Assembly (NCBI GenBank): GCA_964653285.1
Contig: CAZZEX010000013.1
Coordinates: forward strand, 1 to 64,000
Origin: CAZZEX01 sp964653285
Lineage (GTDB): Bacteria > Chloroflexota > Anaerolineae > B4-G1
Length of the DNA stretch: 64,000 bases
Direction of reading: 5' to 3'
Shown: positions 8,434 to 16,529 of the stretch, in pieces
Layout: every line of letters starts with the position of its first letter
How positions within the stretch are numbered: position 1 is the first letter of the stretch
Notes under the pieces: generated by a model
The model's database searches: none
Seen by the model: the letters and a program-made list of their open reading frames with translations, nothing else
Told to the model about the DNA's origin: nothing
Made by a program: the position numbers and the translations under genes

Positions 8434-11205
8434 TTACCCCACATCCTTCTGCTTCAGCACGATTGTCGTGGCAAGACCGAACAACAGTCCGAACCCAATC
8501 AGCATCAACCAGTCCCAGCACAGATGCCCCACTGTGCGGGTGTACTGGACGCGGAATTCCTGTTCGCCGAAAACGTCCATTGGCTCCGGCTCGACGGTGA
8601 ACGTCTCCATGACCGTCTCTGTGACTGTGACCATTTCATTCACGGTCACCTCCGGGACAGAGATAGGTACAGTCCGGGTGATACCCGGCTGAACGGGTAC
8701 TTCGATCTCCTGGGTGGTCGTCACCACCGTCACCGGTTCCCAGTTCTCGTCTGGCTTCTCGACTTCCATCGAGACTTCCTCGGTGAGGGGATCGGGCTGG
8801 AAGCGGGTGCGGGTGAGCGTGTTCAACCACTCCATGTTCGCTGAAGTGCCCAGCCCTTCCATCGTCCAGCGGGTGAGTGTCAGGTTGGAGAACTGGTCGG
8901 TAAGGCCCGGCAAGTCGAAAAGTACTCCGGCGAAGATCATCTGGAAGAACAGCACCAGGAACACAATGTAGATCACCGTGCTGAGGTTGGGCACAATGGC
9001 GGAGATGAGCAGGCCCATCAGGATCGCCGCCAGCGTCCCCAGGACCAGTGTGACGTACATTTCCACCGGGGCCGGGAGAAAGACGCCCTCCTTGGGGTAG
9101 TCCACCCTGAGGTTGATCACCACCATTAGCAGGAAGCACTGGATCAGGGCAAAGATGCCCAATACCACCACCTTGGAGGCGATGTAAGGCAAGATGCGCA
9201 GGGTGACCATGCGCTCCCGCTGGTAGATTGACCACTCTTTCACGATCTCGTAAACGGAGGCAAACAGCCCCAACAATACTGACGCCAACGCCATGATGAA
9301 CAGGAGGGTCTGACTGTCTCCGATGACAGTGTAGGTGGCGCTGCTCTCCCCGGCCGCTAAGTCGGCCACCAGTCGGCTCTCGATCTCGGCCAATGAGTTG
9401 CCGACCAGCCAGTTGGCATCCGAAACCAGCAACACGAGGGCTCCAATGATAGGCATCACCGCCATCAGGACGGACAAAAGCAGTTTGTCCCGCAGCACCA
9501 GGCCCAGGTAGCGGCGAGTGAGGACGAGGAACTGGCGTACCACGCTGACCCTGGGGCGACGCCGGGCTGTGGTCTCGACCGCCTCCTGTTGGACTCGAGG
9601 AAGCGTCCGCTGCCGGTCCACCACGTATCGCCGGTAGTAAGGTGACCGTTTGAAGTTATCCTCCCCCGCGATTGCTTTCTGTCGTGCCATCTTCGGGTCG
9701 GGGTCGTCCAATTGGGCATAGATGTCGGCGAAATCGCCGCTCGTCACGCCGAAGAACTGGAGTGCCTCCTCCGGCGGTCCAAAGTAGACCATACGTCCCT
9801 GGGAAAGGAAACAGACGTGGTCGCACTGGACAATATTGGCCGTGGCATGGGTCACCAGGAGGATCGTCCGTCCTCCATCGGCCAGGCGACGCAGTGTGTG
9901 CATCATCTTCTTCTCCAGGCCCGGATCCAGGCCGGAGGTGGGTTCGTCGAGGAAGAACAGGTTAGGCTCGGCCAGTAACTCGGCGGCGATGCTGACCCGC
10001 TTGCGCTGTCCCCCACTCAGACTGCTGACGACTTGGTCCTTCTGGCCCACCATCTCCACCTGTTGGAGAACCTGGCCAATGCGCTGCTCGATCTCCTGGG
10101 CGGAGGTATCGGGAGGAAGCCGCAGTCGGGCCGCGTAACGGAGTGCGCTGGCGACGGTCAGGTCTCTGTGGATGATATCATCCTGGGGGACGTAGCCGAC
10201 CATCGTGCGGTACAGGTCGAAGTGGCGGTACAGGTCGTCTCCGTTGACCAGCACCTGCCCTTCGGCGCGAGTGAAGCCGTTGAGGGCCATCATGAGGGTA
10301 GATTTGCCCGCGCCGCTGGTGCCCACCAGCGAGATGAACTCGCGGGGGTAGACGGATATGCTGATATCGTTGAGGATGCACTTCCTTCGGTCCCCGCGCC
10401 CCACTTCCCGCGTCAGTCGCACCCCATCCAGCCGCACGCCGCCGGTAGCAGCGTACTGCTGGAAGCCGGTCACCCCGCCGGCCACACTGTATATCAGCCT
10501 GAAGGGGCCAATCTGCACCACGTCCCCCTGTTGGAGGAGATGAGGGTGCACCAGGCGTTGGCCGTTGACAAAGGTGCCGTTCGTGCTGTTCAGGTCGGTG
10601 AGTACGTGCCCCTGGGCCCCGGCATGAAGACATCGGTCGAGGCGGGCGTGGTGCCAGGAGACGACCGGGGCCGGCAGGGGGATGTCAGTCTGGGGGTTGC
10701 GTCCGACGACGAGTGAGGTCTTCATCCCCAGGGCGGTGGCTCCCATGCGGATGGCGCCACTGACCGGGGCCGGCGCTCCCACCGCCCCGGCTGCGCGGAA
10801 GGTGAGGCTCACCGAGTTGCCCTGGGGATCGCCGATACGCAGGATGTCGCCGTCGCGCAGGACGGCGCTCTGCACACGCTGACCGTTGACGAAGGTACCG
10901 TTAGTGCTCCCCAGATCTACGTAGTGCCACGCCGTCCCTCGCCGTTCCAGCCGGCCGTGGTAGCCGGAGACGTACTTGGGCGGCAGGACGACGTCGTTAT
11001 CCGGCTTGCGACCGATGGTGAAGGCCGCCTGGTCCAGGCCCACCTCACGCAGCGGCTGTCCGGGCACGCGGATAACGAGGCGCGGCCGCTCTTGCTCCCC
11101 TGCATCCGGCAGGCCAGTCGGGGCCAGTTGGCGCCCGCAGGCCGGGCAGAAACGGGCCTGGGGATTCTCTAACTCTTTACCACAGAAACGACAGAAACGA
11201 GGCAT
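8434..11205 (-). CDS. Zinc ribbon - FHA - FHA - ABCG-type ABC transporter (half transporter)
   Basis: A 923-residue protein. An N-terminal zinc ribbon (Cys5, 8, 20, 23) is followed by FHA 1 (about 50-135: FTIGRKPDND, STNGTFVNG) and FHA 2 (about 155-245: LVVGRNPQTD, STNGTFVNG). The ABC ATPase has Walker A GTSGAGKST near 296, signature LSGGQRKRVS near 395, Walker B LFFLDEPTSGLD, and THATAN. The C-terminal ABC-2/ABCG membrane part has about six hydrophobic helices. The architecture parallels Mycobacterium tuberculosis Rv1747, a double-FHA exporter controlled by the adjacent kinase PknF. Two kinases lie immediately downstream here, so phospho-dependent gating of export is a reasonable inference. 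The exported substrate is unknown. A long outside loop lies between the last two membrane helices. Confidence 0.94.
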   Translation of the reverse strand: MPRFCRFCGKELENPQARFCPACGRQLAPTGLPDAGEQERPRLVIRVPGQPLREVGLDQAAFTIGRKPDNDVVLPPKYVSGYHGRLERRGTAWHYVDLGSTNGTFVNGQRVQSAVLRDGDILRIGDPQGNSVSLTFRAAGAVGAPAPVSGAIRMGATALGMKTSLVVGRNPQTDIPLPAPVVSWHHARLDRCLHAGAQGHVLTDLNSTNGTFVNGQRLVHPHLLQQGDVVQIGPFRLIYSVAGGVTGFQQYAATGGVRLDGVRLTREVGRGDRRKCILNDISISVYPREFISLVGTSGAGKSTLMMALNGFTRAEGQVLVNGDDLYRHFDLYRTMVGYVPQDDIIHRDLTVASALRYAARLRLPPDTSAQEIEQRIGQVLQQVEMVGQKDQVVSSLSGGQRKRVSIAAELLAEPNLFFLDEPTSGLDPGLEKKMMHTLRRLADGGRTILLVTHATANIVQCDHVCFLSQGRMVYFGPPEEALQFFGVTSGDFADIYAQLDDPDPKMARQKAIAGEDNFKRSPYYRRYVVDRQRTLPRVQQEAVETTARRRPRVSVVRQFLVLTRRYLGLVLRDKLLLSVLMAVMPIIGALVLLVSDANWLVGNSLAEIESRLVADLAAGESSATYTVIGDSQTLLFIMALASVLLGLFASVYEIVKEWSIYQRERMVTLRILPYIASKVVVLGIFALIQCFLLMVVINLRVDYPKEGVFLPAPVEMYVTLVLGTLAAILMGLLISAIVPNLSTVIYIVFLVLFFQMIFAGVLFDLPGLTDQFSNLTLTRWTMEGLGTSANMEWLNTLTRTRFQPDPLTEEVSMEVEKPDENWEPVTVVTTTQEIEVPVQPGITRTVPISVPEVTVNEMVTVTETVMETFTVEPEPMDVFGEQEFRVQYTRTVGHLCWDWLMLIGFGLLFGLATTIVLKQKDVG

Positions 11206-11252
11206 ACCGCTTCATCTCCCGTACCAGGTAGGCATCACCCACGCTTTATACC

Positions 11253-12086
11253 TTACGCAGAATAGAAATTGAGTTTTACCCGCCCGAACCGCACTTCGTC
11301 CTCACTATTGAGCGGATGCGGCTGCCTCGGCGTCAACCTTTGCTGATTGACGTAGGTGTAGTTGGTGCTGTCCAGGTCCTCAATGAAGAACTGGGGGCCC
11401 TGGACGAAGATGCGAGCGTGCCGCCGGGAGACGCCCCCCTCGTCCCCTCCGTGGTCGGTCAGGTCAATGTCGGGGAAGATACCACTAACCGGGTCCTCCC
11501 GCCCGACGATGACCTCGGTCTTGCCTGGCGGGAAGGGTAGCGTGGCGTTGGTGCCCTGCACAACCAGGCGACCCTGGGCAGCAGTCCCAGACGGATAGGC
11601 TGGCGGGGGAGCAGGAGCCACCGGCGGGGGCTGCGCAGGCGGGGTTGGGGTGGGCATAGACGATGGGGCCGGCGTAGGTGCGGACGGCGGAACTGGTGGC
11701 GCGGCTACGCCCACCGACGCACCACACATGTCGCAGAAGTTGCTGCCTGGTTCCAATTGGGCACCACAATTGGGGCAGACCAACGTGGCGGCCGGCGCCG
11801 GGGCGGGGGCAGCAGCCGACGGCGGCGGGACGGGGGCAGCAGCCGGCGCCGGGGCAGGGGCCGCCGGGCCCAAAGCCGCGCCACAGTGACTGCAAAACGG
11901 CTCACCGGGCGTCACCGGTGCGCCACAGACAGGGCAGGTTGCGGCCGCAGCGGCGGAGGCAGGCTGTGCCGGGGCCGCAGCGGGCAGCACCGCCGCCGGT
12001 GCCACTTCTCCCAACTTCGCTCCACACTCATCGCAAAAAGCGGCCCCGTCAGGCTGCCGTGAACCACAAATCGGACATACAGGCAT
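11253..12086 (-). CDS. Triple zinc-ribbon, FHA-domain adaptor protein
   Basis: A 277-residue protein without membrane segments. Three CxxC...CxxC ribbons (CPICG..CDECG, CPVCG..CSHCG, CPNCG..CDMCG) alternate with Ala/Pro-rich linkers over residues 1-165. A C-terminal FHA domain (VIVGREDPVSG, GVSRRHARIF, DLDSTNYTYVN) follows. The DSTNYT motif differs from the common STNGT. The ATG at 12086 has GGAGG upstream. It sits 29 bases after the VWA gene and 47 before the ABC gene on the same strand, consistent with an operon. A phosphothreonine-reading scaffold linking ribbon proteins is inferred. Confidence 0.9.
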   Translation of the reverse strand: MPVCPICGSRQPDGAAFCDECGAKLGEVAPAAVLPAAAPAQPASAAAAATCPVCGAPVTPGEPFCSHCGAALGPAAPAPAPAAAPVPPPSAAAPAPAPAATLVCPNCGAQLEPGSNFCDMCGASVGVAAPPVPPSAPTPAPSSMPTPTPPAQPPPVAPAPPPAYPSGTAAQGRLVVQGTNATLPFPPGKTEVIVGREDPVSGIFPDIDLTDHGGDEGGVSRRHARIFVQGPQFFIEDLDSTNYTYVNQQRLTPRQPHPLNSEDEVRFGRVKLNFYSA

Positions 12087-12115
12087 GGCCTTCCTCCTTA
12101 TGAATAAACTTGCGG

Positions 12116-13381
12116 TTAACTACAGTCTTCCAACTTCTGTGTCAACTTGCGCGTCTCGTAGCGCAGTTTCTTCGTGCCACGGGCCGAGAGGCCCTCGCCG
12201 CGCTCCATCCGCTTGGCCTCGTCCAGCGCGGTTTGAGCCAACTCCTCCTCGCCCAGTTCCAACAGACGGGTGGCGGCGGCCCGCAGTTTCTGCGTCGCCC
12301 CGGCGATGTTACCCGCCGCCGCCTCGTCCAGCGCCCGCGTCTGCAACTTGTGCGCCGTCACCTTCTCCACGATGTTCATCACGTAGGGGTTGCTCTGCAT
12401 TGCCTGGGCCGGGTCGGCCGTAAAGCCCAGGATGACGTCGGCCTTCGTCTTCTCCCCCACCAGGCCGGTGGCAGCCACATCGTAACTCACCTCAGCCTGG
12501 GCAATGCGGTAGGTAGCGGGCTGGCGAGGCGGGATGAGCATCTCGATCAGCACACTCTGCCCCTGCTCCCGGTCCATATCGCCCAGCGTGACCTGGACAT
12601 CGCGGTCCGAAAGGGCCCGGTGGCCCAGTTTGGCGATTAAGGGCTGCACCCGCCAGACGGCACGGGGCATGACGCCGGGCACCAGCCGTAGAATCATCTC
12701 TGCATTCTGCACGACGGTGGCCTGGGCCGCCCGCACCAGGGCATAGAACGTGCTCAGGATGACGTCAGGTTGACCCTCGGGGATAAAGTCGGAGGTGCCG
12801 CCGCTGGCCTGAGCGACATCGTCCAGGAGTTGCTCGTTCCACTCCTCGCCCAGTCCCAGTACGGCGATAGCGACGCCCTGTCCTCCGGCCTCGGCGGCCA
12901 GCCGGCGGCACACATCCTCGTCGCCGAAGGTCTCCCCGTCGGTCAGGAGGAGCATGCGGCTGACCCGGCCGGGGCCCAGTCCCTTCTGCAACTCCTCCAG
13001 TCCTTTACGCATACCGCGTGACATCTCGGTGCCACCACCGTCACGGATACCGTCAATCTGGTGTCTCAGGCCCGCCGCGTCGGTGACCGGTTGACTGGGC
13101 ACGATGACCTTGACCTTATCGTCAAAGATGACGACAGAGGTCAAGTCCTGCGGTCCCATCTGGCCAATGGCCAATTTGGCCGCCCCCTTGAGGTTAGCCA
13201 GTTTGGCTCCACTCATCGAGCCACTGTGATCCAGCACCAGGCTGAAGTTGAGCGGCATTTGAACATTGGCGACCGCACCGATGGGCATAGCCTCGATGAG
13301 CACATAGACCAACTGCTGGCCTCCGGTGGCAGGGAACATGGTTTTGTTGGTCTGGACGGTCAGTTGTACTTCTCCGGGCAT
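12116..13381 (-). CDS. VWA-domain protein with intact MIDAS motif
   Basis: A 421-residue protein with an N-terminal beta segment, then a von Willebrand factor A domain. The metal-ion-dependent adhesion site is intact: Asp51-x-Ser-x-Ser (LDHSGSMSG), a Thr in GGGTEMSRG, and LLTDGETFGDE. No signal peptide or membrane helix is seen, so it is predicted cytoplasmic. The C-terminal 100 residues are helical and basic. VWA proteins next to PP2C and kinase genes are known from the TerY-P triad of tellurite/stress systems, where VWA, PP2C and kinase act together; this one occupies the same position between the PP2C and FHA genes. The start has GGAG 7 bases upstream. Confidence 0.92.
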   Translation of the reverse strand: MPGEVQLTVQTNKTMFPATGGQQLVYVLIEAMPIGAVANVQMPLNFSLVLDHSGSMSGAKLANLKGAAKLAIGQMGPQDLTSVVIFDDKVKVIVPSQPVTDAAGLRHQIDGIRDGGGTEMSRGMRKGLEELQKGLGPGRVSRMLLLTDGETFGDEDVCRRLAAEAGGQGVAIAVLGLGEEWNEQLLDDVAQASGGTSDFIPEGQPDVILSTFYALVRAAQATVVQNAEMILRLVPGVMPRAVWRVQPLIAKLGHRALSDRDVQVTLGDMDREQGQSVLIEMLIPPRQPATYRIAQAEVSYDVAATGLVGEKTKADVILGFTADPAQAMQSNPYVMNIVEKVTAHKLQTRALDEAAAGNIAGATQKLRAAATRLLELGEEELAQTALDEAKRMERGEGLSARGTKKLRYETRKLTQKLEDCS

Positions 13382-13452
13382 AGAAAATCTCCTCTATGGT
13401 GGATTGGTAGACTGGCGGGTAAGTCAATTTATGTGAGACATTGAATAAAACG

Positions 13453-15294
13453 TCATCCTACCACCTGCACAATCACGACTGTGATGTTGTCCTCCCCACC
13501 GGACTGGTTGGCTGCCTCGACCAACCGGTCGCAGGCATCCTGAGGCGAGGTGGAGGTTTTCCAGATATGCCAAATGTGCTCGTTGGGCACCATTCCGCTC
13601 AAGCCATCGGAGCAGAGGAGCAGAGCCTCGCCGGGGGCCAGTCGCTGCTCGAACAGATCGGCCTCCACCCGGGGCTTATCGCCGATGACGCGGTAGATAA
13701 CGTTTTTCTGGGGATGGCTGGCTGCCTCCTCCGGCGTGATTTGGCCCGTGGCGACGAGACGCTCGACTAAAGAGTGATCGGTGGTGATCTGAACGATGGC
13801 ACCGCCCTGAACAGGCGGTGTTGGCCTAAGCAGATAGGCACGACTGTCTCCGACGTTGGCAATGGTCGCCGTGTCGCTGACGAAGAGTGCCATCACCAGG
13901 GTGGTACCCATGTCGGTGCCGGCGGCCTTGCGCTGCTCGTAGACGGCCTGATTAGCAGCCAGTGCCGCGGCCGTGAGCCACTGGCGGGCGTCGGGTAGGG
14001 ACTCACCGGCGGCAGTGGGGGATAACACCTCGCTAACCGCCTGCCGTGCAATAGCCTGAACCGCCACTCGGCTGGCCACTTCGCCCGCCTCATGCCCGCC
14101 CACCCCGTCGGCGACGACGAACAGGCCCACCGGCGCGCTTATGGAGCGATACACCGGGGCGATGTCGAGGGTCAGCAGGCTGTCCTCATTCAGCGAGCGC
14201 TCCTGCCCCACGTCAGTGCGGCGGCCAACGAGGAGGGTGACACTGGCCGGGCGGCGGAGTTCCTGCAGCGCGGTCTCCAGCGCCGTGGCGAAACCGGCTG
14301 CGGAGAGCCTGGTCGGCGCGGTGAGCGCCTGGGAGAAGATCATCGCCACCTGCTCAGGCAATTGGACGTGAGCGGCCTGCTGCTGTCCGGTCGCCAGGTA
14401 GAGAAGCGCCGTCGCCAACCCCTGCACGTCCTGGGCGAAATAGTTTGCTGTCGAACCGCCCGCCGTCGGGCGGGCTGCGGGCGGGATGACGGAGGCCACG
14501 CTCAGGTGTGTCCAGCAAGCCTTCTTTCCCATCACGGCGATGTGATTTATGTAACTTGGGCCAACCTCGCGCAGCGCGACGTGGTGGCGGTGCAGGTAAT
14601 CCAGTGCCTGCGCCAGGGATACACCCCATTCCAGCACCTGGTTGAATTCCCGGGGCACGGGGAGGGCGGTCACCAGCGACGGTGAGAACTCCGGCTCCAC
14701 CAGGTAATGGCGGGGAGGGCCATAGGGGGCCTCTACGAAGACGTCGCGAGGCAGGAGCAAGCCGGGGTGTTCCAGACGCATCCCCAGCAACTGGGCCTCC
14801 ACCGCAAAGGCCTGCTCGTCGGCGCTTTCTCGCATCAGGCAACGAAGACACAGCGGCTCAATGCCAGAGAGGTCGGCCCCGCAGAAGGGGCAGAACCGCT
14901 CCTGGGGGTCGGACGTCTCTGTCTGACAGTTGGGACACAACCGTACCGGCGTGGTATCCTCCACCAGGTAGACGTTCAACTGCTCGTTGGTGGTGCGCAC
15001 CTCCGCGATCACGTATCGCTCATCGTGCAGCAACGCGCCTTCCGGCAGAGGAGCAAAGGCGACGCTGGCCCCCGGCAGCGGGCGGGTAGCCAACTCCCCT
15101 CCCCGCCTCGGGGCGGGGCTGGGGGAGGGGTCAGCGGAAGACAGAGTATGAGGTGTGAGAGGGCGGGTGAGGGGCCCGGTTGGATGCCGAGAAACGTCCG
15201 GCCCGGCCAGACCTTGTGTCGTCAGCGCTGTGCCGCAGCGATGGCAGAAACGAGCAGTTTGGCGGTTCTCGTAGCCACAGTTCGGACATTTCAT
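13453..15294 (-). CDS. Zinc ribbon - degenerate kinase-like - PP2C phosphatase fusion
   Basis: A 613-residue protein. The first ribbon is Cys3, 6, 17, 20. After a Pro-rich linker, residues of about 90-350 look like a protein kinase fold without catalytic residues: there is no Gly loop or VAIK Lys, and the HRD/DFG region reads ALREVGPSYIN and WTHLSVA. A second ribbon cluster (Cys120, 123, 135, 138, 149, 152) is embedded near its N-lobe. Residues of about 365-613 are a PP2C domain with all metal-site motifs (RSLNEDS, VADGVGGHEAGE, GTTLVMA, VGDSRAY, CSDGLSG, EDNITVV), so the phosphatase should be active. The ATG at 15294 overlaps the upstream stop as ATGA, indicating translational coupling. It would reverse the phosphorylation made by the two kinases. 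Confidence 0.92.
   Translation of the reverse strand: MKCPNCGYENRQTARFCHRCGTALTTQGLAGPDVSRHPTGPLTRPLTPHTLSSADPSPSPAPRRGGELATRPLPGASVAFAPLPEGALLHDERYVIAEVRTTNEQLNVYLVEDTTPVRLCPNCQTETSDPQERFCPFCGADLSGIEPLCLRCLMRESADEQAFAVEAQLLGMRLEHPGLLLPRDVFVEAPYGPPRHYLVEPEFSPSLVTALPVPREFNQVLEWGVSLAQALDYLHRHHVALREVGPSYINHIAVMGKKACWTHLSVASVIPPAARPTAGGSTANYFAQDVQGLATALLYLATGQQQAAHVQLPEQVAMIFSQALTAPTRLSAAGFATALETALQELRRPASVTLLVGRRTDVGQERSLNEDSLLTLDIAPVYRSISAPVGLFVVADGVGGHEAGEVASRVAVQAIARQAVSEVLSPTAAGESLPDARQWLTAAALAANQAVYEQRKAAGTDMGTTLVMALFVSDTATIANVGDSRAYLLRPTPPVQGGAIVQITTDHSLVERLVATGQITPEEAASHPQKNVIYRVIGDKPRVEADLFEQRLAPGEALLLCSDGLSGMVPNEHIWHIWKTSTSPQDACDRLVEAANQSGGEDNITVVIVQVVG
15094..15130. repeat. GC-rich palindrome inside the PP2C gene
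   Basis: Complementary arms of C-runs and G-runs (CTCCCCTCCCCGCC against GGGGCGGGG and GGGGGAG) form an imperfect hairpin in the linker after the first zinc ribbon. It is translated as part of the SPSPAPRRGGEL segment. The form resembles dispersed palindromic elements normally found between genes. Confidence 0.6.
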
Positions 15295-16208
15295 CGTCGT
15301 GCCTCCCCCGTGCCGGCGCGGAAGATGAACTCCACCCCGCCGATGCCCAGCCGCCAGCCGTCGCACAGGAGATTGCGACCAGTACGCCTTTCATTTACAT
15401 AAATGCCATTCATCGAGTTAAGGTCCTCGACGATCCGGCGGCCGGCTCGCTGGTAGACACAGGCGTGGCGGCGGGAGACAGTCTCCCAGGCAGGAAAGTC
15501 CTGGGTGATGACCAGGTCATTTTCAGATGCCCGCCCGATGGTGACACCGTCCGGATTCAGGCCGAAGCGACGCGAGCCGCCGGGTGTGCCGACGCTTTCC
15601 AGGTACGGACCGGTGGGGACGGGTGGTCGTGACGGCGGCGGGGGTGTTGGTCTCTTCCGCCGCAAGACCCACAGGATAGGCAATAGGCCCAGGATTAATA
15701 GCGGGGCCAGGCAAATCGCGGCCACCAAAGGCCAGTTCCTGGACACCAGAGCCTTTGCCTTGTCGACAGGCGAGCGGGTAGGTGTAGCAGTCGGTGTTGG
15801 GGTGGGTATGTGGGTGGCGGTCGGCGTTGGTGTGGCGGTCGGTGTCTGAGTGGGAGTGGAAGTGCTGGTGGCGGTCGGCGTTGGAGTGGTGGCTGGCGTC
15901 TGAGTAGGGGTAGGCATGGGGGTGCCTGTTGGTGTCGGGGCAGCCGTCGGCGCCTGGGTGGGAATAGAAGTAGGAGTAGATGTGTCTACTGGCGTTGGGG
16001 TAACCCTCGGTGCCTGAGTGGGGGTACTGGTCACCGTCATCGTGGTCTCCAGCGCCACGTCCTTTGCTCCCTGGAGCGCTCCTCGGAAACTCACCGGTTG
16101 CGACGACAGCGCGGTGCGAAGGGGCAGAACCACGCCAATCGCCAGGAGCAGAAGGAGCAAAACCAGCCCTGCTACAACGAGCAACCCCTTGATCGTTTCA
16201 CGTGTCAT
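15291..16208 (-). CDS. Membrane-anchored FHA-domain protein with Thr/Pro-rich extracellular stretch
   Basis: A 305-residue protein. Membrane segment 1 is at about 8-30 (LLVVAGLVLLLLLLAIGVVL). A region of about 90 residues of TPTPT-type repeats follows, then membrane segment 2 (about 168-190), a basic stop (RRKRP) and a C-terminal FHA domain (VTIGRASENDLV, WETVSRRHACVY, DLNSMNGIYVN). The usual STNG is SMNG. Two crossings put the FHA domain inside and the repeat stretch outside. I chose the ATG at 16208, which sits next to the first hydrophobic stretch and has GGGGA upstream; the frame is open to 16247. It is the first gene of the minus-strand signalling block and overlaps the PP2C gene by 4 bases. 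Confidence 0.88.
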   Translation of the reverse strand: MTRETIKGLLVVAGLVLLLLLLAIGVVLPLRTALSSQPVSFRGALQGAKDVALETTMTVTSTPTQAPRVTPTPVDTSTPTSIPTQAPTAAPTPTGTPMPTPTQTPATTPTPTATSTSTPTQTPTATPTPTATHIPTPTPTATPTRSPVDKAKALVSRNWPLVAAICLAPLLILGLLPILWVLRRKRPTPPPPSRPPVPTGPYLESVGTPGGSRRFGLNPDGVTIGRASENDLVITQDFPAWETVSRRHACVYQRAGRRIVEDLNSMNGIYVNERRTGRNLLCDGWRLGIGGVEFIFRAGTGEARR

Positions 16209-16474
16209 AATCGCTTCCCCTTGCGCGCGTGACGCAGCGATGTCCATCCATCCCTAAACAACGGAGCAACGCCGCCAGCGTGATCATCCCGCTCACGGCG
16301 GCCCAGGAATATATGGGCAGCAAGCAAGGCCGCTGGAGGAGTCTCGAACTAGTTTGGGCTCCCAAGCGCACCCCGTTAATAGTGTACACACTTTGGGCTA
16401 AAAGTGCAAATCACTGACGCCACGCTTGGCCCTAATATCGTCCATTGAGGCCATTGCCTGCCACCGGTGATCAC
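16209..16474. other. Intergenic region between divergent units; hairpin
   Basis: No gene is supported here. It holds a 5-bp-stem hairpin with arms TTGGG and CCCAA (about 16352-16364), next to TCTCGAACTAG, which superficially resembles a tRNA T loop read on the minus strand. The arms of a tRNA do not pair. It is probably the leader of the minus-strand block plus the divergent promoter region. Confidence 0.4.
16381..16409 (-). promoter_or_regulatory. Possible promoter for the FHA/PP2C/kinase block
   Basis: On the minus strand TTGCAC (16404-16409), a 17-base spacer and TACACT (16381-16386) form a weak sigma-70-like pair about 170 bases before the first gene of the block. The -35 match is poor. 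The ssnA promoter diverges from the same gap. Confidence 0.3.
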
Positions 16475-16503
16475 TGGACAGGTCGGACGAAATGGGCTAC
16501 AAT
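16475..16503 (+). promoter_or_regulatory. Sigma-70-type promoter for ssnA
   Basis: TGGACA (16475-16480), a 17-base spacer and TACAAT (16498-16503) match the consensus at five of six positions each. The ssnA ATG is 26 bases downstream behind a GGGGGGAGG ribosome site. Confidence 0.7.
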
Positions 16504-16529
16504 AGGACAAAAGGGGGGGAGGAATAACG

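Noticed and set aside
16330..16420. Possible tRNA on the minus strand (T-loop-like TTCGAGA next to a CTTGGGAG loop-like motif)
   Set aside because: The acceptor, anticodon and T stems do not pair; only a simple TTGGG/CCCAA hairpin remains.
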